Origin: Verrucomicrobiota bacterium
Lineage (GTDB): Bacteria > Verrucomicrobiota > Verrucomicrobiia > Opitutales > T3Sed10-336
DNA: 43,990 nt
Assembly (NCBI GenBank): GCA_003565135.1
Contig: PXDC01000053.1
Coordinates: 1 to 43,990, forward strand
Reading direction: 5' to 3'
Shown: piece after piece, positions 8,334 through 16,366 of the stretch
Layout: each line of letters begins with the position of its first letter
Position numbering within the stretch: the stretch's first letter is position 1
Notes under the pieces: generated by a model
Seen by the model: only the letters and a program-made list of their open reading frames with translations
Database searches by the model: none
Told to the model about the DNA's origin: nothing
Program-made: the position numbers and the translations under genes

Positions 8334-11252
8334 GTGAACCAGTACGGAACAGATCCTGACCACCGCATCCACGGGGACGGTTTTGCAGCGGACGCCGTCG
8401 CTCCGACGGCATCGACCGACGCGCGGAACGTGATAAACCGGGACACCGAAGACGCCGCAAACATGCTCAAACGAATCCAAAAACACGCTGCCTCCCGGCT
8501 CGATTTCCCCGGAGACCTGAGTTCGTCCGAGCGATTGGCCATATACAAGCAGTTCCTCAACCTGGAAAACGAGATGATCCTGCGCCGGCATCGGTCCGGC
8601 GAATCGGGGCTGGCGGTCGCGCTCGCCCGCTCCTGCGTCATCGACGTGCTCCTGCAGCACCTTTTTTCCGAGGCCCTGGAAACGTTCGACCGGGAGCGCG
8701 GCGCGCCGGCCACCCCGGTCTGCCTGCTGGGGCTCGGGGGCTACGGACGGGCGGAACTGTCGCCGCTGAGCGACGTCGACATCATGTTCCTATTCCCCTC
8801 CAAATCCCGGGAGAAACATCTCAAACGATTCCAGGAACTGCTCTCCAACGAGATCCTTTACCCGCTCTGGGATCTCGGGCTCAAGATCGGGCATTCGTCG
8901 CGGACCATCCACGAAGTCCTGGACGAAGCCCGAAAGGACATCCGCACCAAGACCTCGCTGCTGGAAGCGCGGCTGGTCGCGGGATCGGAGGAACTGTTCA
9001 ACATCTTTCACCAAGCCTACAAGAATTTCTACCAGAAGGAAAATCCGCAGAAATACCTGGAGGCGCGGCTCCGCGACCAGGCGGAACGGCGGGAACGCTT
9101 TCAGAACACCATTTTTCTGCAGGAACCCGACATAAAGAGCGGCGTCGGGGGCCTCCGCGACTACCAGAACGCCCTCTGGATGGCGCGCATCAAACTCGAC
9201 ATCGCACGCATGACGGACCTGTGCACGCACAATTACCTGCGCGAGAAAGAGGCCCGGGAATACCTCCGGGCCTACGATTTCCTCACCCGGGTCCGCAACG
9301 AACTCCACTTCATCAGCCGCCACCCGACCGACCTCCTCGACCTGGAAAGCCAGCCGGTGGTGGCCAGGAACCTCGGCTACACCGAGGAGGATATCTTCCA
9401 GCGGGTGGAAGTCTTCATGCGGGACTACTACACCCACGCTCAGACCATTTTCCGCACCTCCCAATTGCTCGAGCAGCGCCTCGCCCTCCGCAAGGACGAC
9501 AAGAGCGCCGAAAGGATCTCCTTCCGCGAAGTCATCCGGGCGCGCAAACTCGACCGGCAGAAACAATTCGACGGATTCCTCCTCCGCGGAAACGAGCTCA
9601 CTTTCGAGGCCCGGAATGTCTTCAAAGAGGACCCGGAACGACTCATCCGGGTTTTCCGGCACTGCCAACAACTCGGCTGCCGCATGGATTTCGAACTGAC
9701 GAGCCTGATCCAGGAATCGGTGCACCTCATCACCAACAAGATCATCCTTTCTCCCCGGGCCAACGTCAGCTTCCGGTCCATTCTCGACCAATCGGGGCAG
9801 GTTTACCCCACCCTGCTGCAAATGCACGACCTCGGCGTCCTCGGGAAATTCGTCCCGGAATTCGGAAAGCTGACCTGCCTTGTCCAGCATGAATTCTATC
9901 ACCGCTACACCGCGGACATTCACACCCTGAATACCCTGGCCGAACTCGACAAGGTCTTCACCGGCGAGGATCCGGAAACCGAAAAGTACCGCAACGCCCT
10001 GCGTGAAACCCCGGACCCCACCCTTCTCTACCTCATTCTCTTCCTTCACGATATCGGAAAATCGGCCGGCGTGGCCGGTCATGACGAAGCCGGCGCGAAG
10101 CTGGCGCGAAACGTGCTTTCACGGATGGAAGTCGAGGACCAGAAATGCCGGCAAATCGATTTTGTCATTCGCAACCACCTGCTCATGACCCGGATCTGGC
10201 AGAAATTCGACGTGGACGATCCCAGCACGGCGGCACTGTTTGCGGAGCAGGCCGAAACCATCGACAACCTGCGCTACCTTTACGTCCACACCTTTTGCGA
10301 CGCCCGCGGCACCGCCGCCAACCTCTGGAACAGTTTCAAGGACACCCTGCACACCAACCTCTACCGCTCGACGGCGGAAAAACTCACCCGCGGCCCGAAC
10401 GCCGAGCACAGAAACACCGACCAGAAAAAAGTTATCCTCAAAAACATTATCGAGCAGAAAATCCCGGGCATCGGGGAGCAGGAGATCGAGGCCCATTTCA
10501 ACCTGCTGCCCGAACGCTACTTCATCAATACAAGCGCCGCGGAAATCATCCTGCACATCAAGCTGATCCACAACCTCCTGACCAACATCGCCGGCCACGG
10601 CGAAGCCGAAGGCGCCCTGCTCCCGATCATCGACTGGAAGGACGATGTCGACCGGAGCATCACCGTGGTCAACGTCGTGACGTGGGACCGGGCGGGCCTT
10701 TTCTGCAAAATGGCGGGGGCGTTTATCGCCGCCGGACTCAACATTCTGACCGCAAAAGTCGTGACCCGCTCCGATCACATCGCCATCGACACCTTCTACG
10801 TGGTCGAACCCGGTCGCGGAATGGTGCAAAGCCTCGACGCCCGCGGAACGTTCCGCGAGACCCTGGAAAAGGCGTTGACCTCCAAGGACGACGTGTTGCC
10901 CGGGATCGTGAACGAGATTCGTCGCAAAAAGAAAAAGGACAAGCCGCGGTACCGCCGCCAAAAGGAACGCCTCAGCGCCCACATCCCCGCCAACGTCCAG
11001 GTTTACAACGAACTCTCGCTCAAGCGGACCATTGTCGAAATCCAGGCCAACGACAAGATCGGGCTCCTTTACGAGATTTCGCGCATTCTTTTTGCCTACG
11101 GCTACGACATCACATTCGCCCGGATCGCCACCGAGCGCGACGTAGCCCTCGACACCTTCTACATCGAAAACATCGAGGAGCAGGCGCCCGGCGACGACAA
11201 CAACCTGCTCAAACTGCAGGAAGCCCTCAGCGCCGCCATCGCACCCGAATAA
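8334..11252 (+). CDS. glnD: [Protein-PII] uridylyltransferase / uridylyl-removing enzyme
   Basis: GlnD senses glutamine and adds or removes UMP on PII proteins, controlling nitrogen assimilation. Domain order is complete: a nucleotidyltransferase core with LGGYGRAELSPLSDVDIMF (about 132-152), a GlnD-specific helical region, an HD uridylyl-removing domain with FLHDIGKSAGVAGHDEAG (His572), and two C-terminal ACT domains (about 775-850 and 895-965). Both ACT units carry the aromatic/Ile pattern 'DTFYV' or 'DTFYI'. From the GTG at 8334 it is 972 residues. The first ~43 residues are low in family character, and an in-frame ATG at 8463 (MLKRIQKH) gives 929 residues, closer to family size. I cannot decide the start because neither has a clear Shine-Dalgarno. 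A histidine kinase follows 129 bases later on the same strand. Confidence 0.95.
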   Translation: MNQYGTDPDHRIHGDGFAADAVAPTASTDARNVINRDTEDAANMLKRIQKHAASRLDFPGDLSSSERLAIYKQFLNLENEMILRRHRSGESGLAVALARSCVIDVLLQHLFSEALETFDRERGAPATPVCLLGLGGYGRAELSPLSDVDIMFLFPSKSREKHLKRFQELLSNEILYPLWDLGLKIGHSSRTIHEVLDEARKDIRTKTSLLEARLVAGSEELFNIFHQAYKNFYQKENPQKYLEARLRDQAERRERFQNTIFLQEPDIKSGVGGLRDYQNALWMARIKLDIARMTDLCTHNYLREKEAREYLRAYDFLTRVRNELHFISRHPTDLLDLESQPVVARNLGYTEEDIFQRVEVFMRDYYTHAQTIFRTSQLLEQRLALRKDDKSAERISFREVIRARKLDRQKQFDGFLLRGNELTFEARNVFKEDPERLIRVFRHCQQLGCRMDFELTSLIQESVHLITNKIILSPRANVSFRSILDQSGQVYPTLLQMHDLGVLGKFVPEFGKLTCLVQHEFYHRYTADIHTLNTLAELDKVFTGEDPETEKYRNALRETPDPTLLYLILFLHDIGKSAGVAGHDEAGAKLARNVLSRMEVEDQKCRQIDFVIRNHLLMTRIWQKFDVDDPSTAALFAEQAETIDNLRYLYVHTFCDARGTAANLWNSFKDTLHTNLYRSTAEKLTRGPNAEHRNTDQKKVILKNIIEQKIPGIGEQEIEAHFNLLPERYFINTSAAEIILHIKLIHNLLTNIAGHGEAEGALLPIIDWKDDVDRSITVVNVVTWDRAGLFCKMAGAFIAAGLNILTAKVVTRSDHIAIDTFYVVEPGRGMVQSLDARGTFRETLEKALTSKDDVLPGIVNEIRRKKKKDKPRYRRQKERLSAHIPANVQVYNELSLKRTIVEIQANDKIGLLYEISRILFAYGYDITFARIATERDVALDTFYIENIEEQAPGDDNNLLKLQEALSAAIAPE

Positions 11253-11381
11253 ACGTCCCTTTCGCCCGATGCCACCCGCCGCGTCCGTCCGCCTTGTTCC
11301 CCTTTCCACCGCAACCGGGACCGGGTTTTCGGAACGCCCGCCCGGCCAAGCCTGACCACCCTCCGACCCCCGACACCGACG

Positions 11382-13091
11382 ATGCCAGAATCAAGCCGGG
11401 CCTCCGCCATCGACGCCCTCTACCGGATCAGCAGCCTGGCCGGAAAAACCGAAGAACCCCTGGAGGCGCTGCGACGGATCCTCCGGGAAATCGTCAGGAT
11501 CTTTGCCGCCAGCAGCGGATCGATCGCCCTCCTCAATCCCGACACCGGAAACCTCGAAATCGAGGTTTCCGAGGGCCTCCCCCACCACCCGGCCGACATC
11601 AGCCTGAAACCGGGTGAGGGCATCACCGGCTGGGTGGCGCTCCATGGCCGACCGCTCCTCATCCCGGACGTCCGGTCGGAACCACGCTACATTCAACTCC
11701 GGGAACCCGTGCGCTCGGAAATGGCCGTGCCCATGGAGGACCGGGGCCAGGTCATCGGCGTGGTCAACATCGACAGTGACACCGCGGACGCCTTCGGCGA
11801 CGAGGATCTCAAGCTGCTCCTTCTCATGACGGCGGAGGCCGGCAAGGTGGCCCGCAATCTCTGGCTTATCCAGCAGCTCAAGGTAAAAGCCAACCAGCTC
11901 GAATCCGTCATCAGCATCGGCCGCCGCCTCGTCTCGAAACTGGAACTCCAGGAGATCATCGACGGCATCACCCTCGAGTCGCGCAAGATCATCCGCTGCC
12001 GCCTTTGCGCGGTATTCCTGGCCCATGACGAGGCGGGGCTGCTCGAACTTTACTCGGTCAACGGGGATTCCGGGGCCTTCGCCGAACTGCCGCCCCTCTC
12101 GGTCGAAGAGAGCAGCATCGGCGTGGCCTTCCGCCGGCGAAAGCAGATTGAGGTCCTCGACCTGGTCAAAACCGAGGACAGCCTCGCCGTCCTGAAGGCG
12201 ATTCGGAGCGAGGGACTGGTTTCGCTTCTGGCGACCCCGATCCTTTACGAGGGCGAGGTCATCGGGGTTCTCAACGCCTACACCTCCGAGGCCCACCGGT
12301 TCAACGACGAGGAAAAACGCCTGTTCGCCGCCATGGCCAGTCTCGGCGCCGTCGCCATCCAGAACGCCCGCCTTTACGCCCGCGTCTTCCAGAGCGAGGA
12401 ACAGCTCCGCGTAAGCGAACGGCTGAACGCCCTGGGGCTGCTCGCGTCGGAGGTCGCCCACGAAATCCGCAACCCCCTGACCGTGATAAAACTCCTATTC
12501 CAATCCCTCGACCTGCAATTCGCCTCCACCGATCCCCGCGCCCGCGACCGCGCCATTATCGAGGAAAAGCTCGATCACCTCGAATCGATCGTCAGCCGGG
12601 TGCTCAACTTCGCCAAATCGTCCGAGGATGTTCACGCCCCGTGCGATCTCCGCGACATTCTCCGCGACACCCTTATCCTGGTCCGCCTGAAACTCGAACA
12701 GTGCCGGGTCCGGCACGAATATGAAGAACCGGGGGAACCGCTGGTGATCGAGGGCAACCGGGGACAACTCCAGCAGGTTGTTCTCAACCTTATTTTCAAC
12801 GCCCTTCAGTCCATGCCGGACGGCGGCGAACTCCGGCTCGAGCTGGTCCGGAAGCCGGATGCGGGAAACGGTCCGTGGGCGCATTTGACCGTGACCGATA
12901 CCGGTTGCGGCATCCCCGACACAATCCGCGAAGGGATTTTCGACTCGTTCCTGACCGGTCGAAACGAAGGAACCGGACTGGGCATGGCCATCGTCAAGCG
13001 AATCCTCGACGGTCACCACGGCCGGGTCGACGTCGTCCGATCCGATTCCACCGGAACCGCGATCCGGATCTCCCTCCCGTTGCGAAAATGA
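11382..13091 (+). CDS. GAF-GAF sensor histidine kinase
   Basis: 569 residues, soluble. Two GAF domains are seen: about 20-165 (SSGSIALLNPDTGNLEIEV ... GWVALHGRPLLIPDV) and about 185-335 (CRLCAVFLAHDEAGLLELY ... LLATPILYEGEVIGVLNAY). A HisKA dimerisation helix follows with VAHEIRNPLTVIK (His360), then an HATPase: N box VVLNLIFNALQSMPDGG, G1 DTGCGIP, F box FDSFLTGR, and G2 GTGLGMAIVKRIL. There is no transmembrane segment and no receiver, so it should sense a small molecule or protein in the cytoplasm and phosphorylate an unlinked regulator. It follows glnD at 129 bases, so a nitrogen link is possible but unsupported by any residue-level evidence. No partner response regulator is adjacent. Confidence 0.92.
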   Translation: MPESSRASAIDALYRISSLAGKTEEPLEALRRILREIVRIFAASSGSIALLNPDTGNLEIEVSEGLPHHPADISLKPGEGITGWVALHGRPLLIPDVRSEPRYIQLREPVRSEMAVPMEDRGQVIGVVNIDSDTADAFGDEDLKLLLLMTAEAGKVARNLWLIQQLKVKANQLESVISIGRRLVSKLELQEIIDGITLESRKIIRCRLCAVFLAHDEAGLLELYSVNGDSGAFAELPPLSVEESSIGVAFRRRKQIEVLDLVKTEDSLAVLKAIRSEGLVSLLATPILYEGEVIGVLNAYTSEAHRFNDEEKRLFAAMASLGAVAIQNARLYARVFQSEEQLRVSERLNALGLLASEVAHEIRNPLTVIKLLFQSLDLQFASTDPRARDRAIIEEKLDHLESIVSRVLNFAKSSEDVHAPCDLRDILRDTLILVRLKLEQCRVRHEYEEPGEPLVIEGNRGQLQQVVLNLIFNALQSMPDGGELRLELVRKPDAGNGPWAHLTVTDTGCGIPDTIREGIFDSFLTGRNEGTGLGMAIVKRILDGHHGRVDVVRSDSTGTAIRISLPLRK

Positions 13092-13403
13092 GGCGATCCG
13101 GGCATGCCCCGCACCCCGTGTCCGGTTTTAAAAAACTTAATTTCTGAAAACCTTTTTCCTAAGCTGCCTGTTACTAAGAACTTTTATCAGGAGCAAAAAT
13201 TGTGAAAAAGTTTTAAAAAAACAAGCTTGGCATCCCTGACCCCAAACACTACCGTCGCGGCACGATCAGTTTCACCGGACGCCGTCCCTTTCCACTCTCC
13301 CGGTGACGGCTTTCTCTCACGTCAAGTTGCCAGGACCCACCCCCCGGGTGGAGCCCTATCCGGGGCAACACGAACCTCAATCCGAACACCACTATTCTCT
13401 ATA
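13092..13403 (+). promoter_or_regulatory. A/T-rich intergenic region with two promoter-like elements
   Basis: This 312-base gap holds an A/T-rich island (about 13128-13225) that stands out from its surroundings. Within it TTAATT (13137-13142), 17 bases, TAAGCT (13160-13165) and TTGTGA (13200-13205), 16 bases, CAAGCT (13222-13227) read as tandem promoters for the gene at 13404. The remaining ~170 bases are GC-rich and, although open in frame with the next gene, show no coding character; a long leader is the simpler reading. No terminator for the kinase gene is visible. Confidence 0.35.
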
Positions 13404-13952
13404 ATGAATAAAGAGCTGTTGAACCTTTTTCGCGCGGATCAGAACGAGGACAGGACAACAGCCCGGTACGGCACTCCGGGGCATTGGGAACTGCGCCAGC
13501 GGGAACTCAAACGCCGGGAACGCGTTTCCGCGATCCTGGAATCCGGCGCGGCCACGGCACCGGAAGACTACTATCACGCCGCGGTCATTTTCCAGAGAAG
13601 CGACAATCTGGACGATATCTGGCAAACCCACACCCTGGCCGTGGCGGCGGCAAAACTGGGCCATCGTCCGGCGCGCTGGCTGGCGGCATCGTCGCTGAAC
13701 CGGTGGTTGACCTGCCAGGGGACACCCGGGAGGTATCCCCGCGAATCCGCCGATCCGGCCCGCCGCGAGGCGGCTGTTCCGGAGCCCCCGGCGCCGGCCC
13801 AAGGATCGGAAAGGGCCCGTTGGAACGTTGCGGCTCTCGAGAAGACCGGGAACGACGAATCCAGCCGGACAGGCAAATGCCGGGAACGCTCCGCCAAAGG
13901 CAACACCCCGTCCTGGCTCGACGAACCCCTTTATCGCTGGCATCCTTCCTGA
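13404..13952 (+). CDS. Small hypothetical protein (DUF6624-like central segment)
   Basis: 182 residues from the ATG at 13404 (MNKELLNLF); the frame is open to 13227, but the upstream part has unlike composition. The core is 'DYYHAAVIFQRSDNLDDIW' followed by 'THTLAVAAAKLGHRPARWLAAS.LNRWL' (about residues 53-105). This resembles DUF6624-type proteins that carry the pattern DYxHAAxIxQHGxxxxDxxxAHxLAxxAAxLGxxxARWL. The last ~75 residues are Pro/Arg-rich and look disordered. No signal peptide or membrane segment is seen. The stop codon directly abuts the guaD start (TGAATG), so the two are almost certainly translated from one mRNA. No function is known to me; family similarity is from memory and needs a profile search. 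Confidence 0.65.
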   Translation: MNKELLNLFRADQNEDRTTARYGTPGHWELRQRELKRRERVSAILESGAATAPEDYYHAAVIFQRSDNLDDIWQTHTLAVAAAKLGHRPARWLAASSLNRWLTCQGTPGRYPRESADPARREAAVPEPPAPAQGSERARWNVAALEKTGNDESSRTGKCRERSAKGNTPSWLDEPLYRWHPS

Positions 13953-14429
13953 ATGCCGCAACATGACGCAGGCCACCTGGCGCGCGCACTCGACCTGGCG
14001 ATCGAGCACTCGCGGGACGGGCGCCACGGTCCGTTCGGCGCGGTAGTGGCACGCGGAGAAAGCGTCGCAGGCGAGGGATGGAACCAGGTGGTCGCCGCGT
14101 GCGATCCGTCGGCCCACGCCGAAATCGTCGCTTTGCGGGACGCCGCCCGCAACCTCGACACCCACCTCCTGAGCGGGTGCACGATCTATTGCAGTTGCGA
14201 ACCCTGCCCCATGTGCCTGGCCGCGATTTACTGGGCGCGAATCGACCGGCTGGTATTCGCCTGTGGTGCGGACGACGCCGCCGCCGCGGGATTCGACGAC
14301 CGGAGAATCCTCCGTGAAATCCGGCGGGACTGGTCCGAGCGGGAAATTACCTGGCACCAGACCGGGCGCAAAGCCGGGCTCCGGGTATTCGAACGGTGGC
14401 GTCACAACCCGGACCGGGTCCCGTATTAG
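13953..14429 (+). CDS. guaD: Guanine deaminase, cytidine-deaminase fold
   Basis: 158 residues; converts guanine to xanthine in purine salvage. It carries the CDA-type zinc site: DPSAHAEIVALRDA (zinc ligand His55, proton-shuttle Glu57) and YCSCEPCPMCLAAIYWARI (zinc ligands Cys85 and Cys88). Several features favour GuaD over tRNA adenosine deaminase TadA. These are the GPFGAVV opening, 'AEHxDAAxAGFDD' here as ADDAAAAGFDDRRI, the IYWAR after the Cys pair, and a short C-terminus ending in Tyr (RVPY), all as in the Bacillus-type enzyme. It directly follows the 182-residue unknown protein with no gap. TadA-like activity cannot be fully excluded without alignment, but the GFDD motif is distinctive. 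Confidence 0.88.
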   Translation: MPQHDAGHLARALDLAIEHSRDGRHGPFGAVVARGESVAGEGWNQVVAACDPSAHAEIVALRDAARNLDTHLLSGCTIYCSCEPCPMCLAAIYWARIDRLVFACGADDAAAAGFDDRRILREIRRDWSEREITWHQTGRKAGLRVFERWRHNPDRVPY

Positions 14430-14602
14430 ACCCGGCCCCGCCTCGGCGGCGTTTCGCCCCGGTGGGCCCGAATCCGGCCGGGGATCATGCCCTTCCGCCG
14501 CCGGGCGGAGCCCGGAACGTTCTTGAAAAAACGGCCGAGTGAACCTTCCATAACAAACGGACCGGTACCCGGCGGAAATTCGCCCGGCGGCCAGCCTTCA
14601 CC

Positions 14603-16288
14603 ATGTCCGCAGCAGATATTCTATCCACGATTTTCATCACCGCCGGCGGTCTCGCCCTGTTCCTTTTCGGAATCCAGATCATGACCGGGGGACTTCGGGC
14701 GGTGGCGGGAGAACGCCTGCGCAGCGCCCTCGCCCTCGCGACCCGGAACCGGATCGCCGGCTTATCCCTCGGCACGCTGCTGGGTTTCCTCATTCACAGC
14801 AGCGCCGCCTCGGCCATGACCGTCGGTCTGGTCAACGCCGGACTCATCCGCCTGGCGGGAGCGCTCCCGATCCTCTTCGGCGCCAATATCGGCACCACGC
14901 TCTCAATGCAGGTCGTCTCCCTTCGGCTGACCGATCTCGCGTTCGCCGCCATCGCCATCGGCCTCCTGGTTTCGGTCGCGGCCCCGCGGGAGACTTTTCG
15001 CCAGGGCGGGCGCGCCCTGCTGGGGATCGGGGTGTTGTTTCTCGGCATGGACCTCATGAGCGGCGCCATCGAACCGCACCGCGATGCCATGCGCCCCTGG
15101 CTGGAAAGAATCGACGGCGCCACCTGGTCCGGCATGCTGCTGGGGGTGGCCGCCGCCGGCCTCTTCACCGCAGTCATCCAAAGCAGCGGCGCCACTATCG
15201 GCATGACGTTCGTGCTGATTTCCGCCGGCGTGTTCACGCAGTTGCACCAGGTTTATCCCCTTGTGCTCGGAGCCCACCTGGGCACCTCCGCCACCGCGCT
15301 GCTGGCGAGCATCGGCACCGGGATCGAGGCCCGCCGCGCCGCCATCGGCAACCTCGTGTTCAACGTTTTCAACACCCTCCTCGCGCTCGCCGCCGCCCCG
15401 CTTTTCCTCTGGGTGATTCCGCTGACGGCGGACAGTCTCGTCCATCAGACCGCCAACCTGCACACCGCGGTCATGGCGGTCGCCGCCGTACTCCTGCTTC
15501 CCTTCACCGGACTTTACGCCCTCGGAATCGAGAAGCTGACCCCCTCGAAAAAACCCGCCGGACCGGGAACCTTCCTCGATCCCGCTCTCACCCCCACGCC
15601 GGAAAACGCGCTGCAGGCCGCTCTCCGGGAATTGCAGCGGTGCGCGACGATCTGCCGGACCAGTCTCGACCACGAACGCGACCTCCTGAAAAACTACGAC
15701 AAATCGGTCGTTCGCAAAATCCGCATGAACGAGGACATCGTCAATGAGATCAAGGTTACCTTCAAAAATTACCTCGGTCTCCTCACCCGCCGCTATCTTT
15801 CCCGTCGCCAGGCCCTCTTTGCCAAATACCTGAATCACATCGTGGGCGATCTGGAACGCATCGGCGACCACATCGAAAACCTGGCCACCCTGGCCGAGAG
15901 GATGTTCCGAACCGGGCAGCCCGACCTCTCCCAACGATCCCTGGTTCAGCCCCTGTACGAGCTGCACCAAAAGGCGAACCGGGTGTTGCGGACGACGGAG
16001 GACGCTCTCGGCTCGGGCGAGAACGATTTCAATGACCGGGCCGCCGCCATCCTCCGGGCGCGCGATGCCTACGTGGAAACCAGCGCCGACATTCGCAGCA
16101 GACTCGACGAAAAGGTGGCCCGCCACGAGATCACTCCCGCGGCCGGACTTCACCTGAGCGAATACGTCATCAGTTGCGACCGCATGGTCCGGCATTGCAA
16201 GATGATTGCCATCGAAATGCAGCAGCCTTTTTTCCGTTTCAAGGAAACCAAGTTCGGGCGGATTACCAAACCGCTGGAATCGGGCTGA
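14603..16288 (+). CDS. Na+/phosphate cotransporter II-related protein with PhoU-like domain
   Basis: 561 residues. The N-terminal ~310 residues form about eight hydrophobic helices in the inverted-repeat NptA/PNaS layout, opening with ALFLFGIQIMTGGLRAVAG. The two re-entrant QSS motifs are FLIHSSAASAMTVG (His65 where Gln is usual) and AVIQSSGATIGMTF (Gln193). GANIGTTLSM and GAHLGTSATA are the matching substrate-site stretches. The C-terminal ~230 residues are helical and PhoU-like, with KNYLGLLTRRYLS, HIVGDLERIGDHIENL and a second bundle ending KMIAIEMQQP. The family takes up or releases phosphate with sodium at the inner membrane. The first-repeat His is an oddity. TTGAAA at 14523 is a weak promoter hint. 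The gene ends 21 bases before a strong terminator. Confidence 0.9.
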   Translation: MSAADILSTIFITAGGLALFLFGIQIMTGGLRAVAGERLRSALALATRNRIAGLSLGTLLGFLIHSSAASAMTVGLVNAGLIRLAGALPILFGANIGTTLSMQVVSLRLTDLAFAAIAIGLLVSVAAPRETFRQGGRALLGIGVLFLGMDLMSGAIEPHRDAMRPWLERIDGATWSGMLLGVAAAGLFTAVIQSSGATIGMTFVLISAGVFTQLHQVYPLVLGAHLGTSATALLASIGTGIEARRAAIGNLVFNVFNTLLALAAAPLFLWVIPLTADSLVHQTANLHTAVMAVAAVLLLPFTGLYALGIEKLTPSKKPAGPGTFLDPALTPTPENALQAALRELQRCATICRTSLDHERDLLKNYDKSVVRKIRMNEDIVNEIKVTFKNYLGLLTRRYLSRRQALFAKYLNHIVGDLERIGDHIENLATLAERMFRTGQPDLSQRSLVQPLYELHQKANRVLRTTEDALGSGENDFNDRAAAILRARDAYVETSADIRSRLDEKVARHEITPAAGLHLSEYVISCDRMVRHCKMIAIEMQQPFFRFKETKFGRITKPLESG

Positions 16289-16309
16289 AATCCTCCCGCA
16301 CCCGACAAA

Positions 16310-16343
16310 AAAAGCCCCGGGGCGTTACCGCCCCGGGGCTTTT
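16310..16343. terminator. Bidirectional rho-independent terminator
   Basis: Perfect 13-base stem (16310-16322 with 16331-16343) of A4/GCCCCGGGG type around an 8-base loop, with A-rich flank on one side and T-run on the other, so it reads as a terminator in both directions. It sits between two convergent genes (Na/Pi cotransporter and Ig-like protein), exactly where a shared terminator is expected. Confidence 0.92.
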
Positions 16344-16366
16344 GAAAAACGACTGCAAACCGCGGA

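Noticed and set aside
8790-10082. 430-codon open frame antisense to glnD
   Set aside because: Mirrors the third-position bias of glnD; the real gene has a full set of domains on the other strand.
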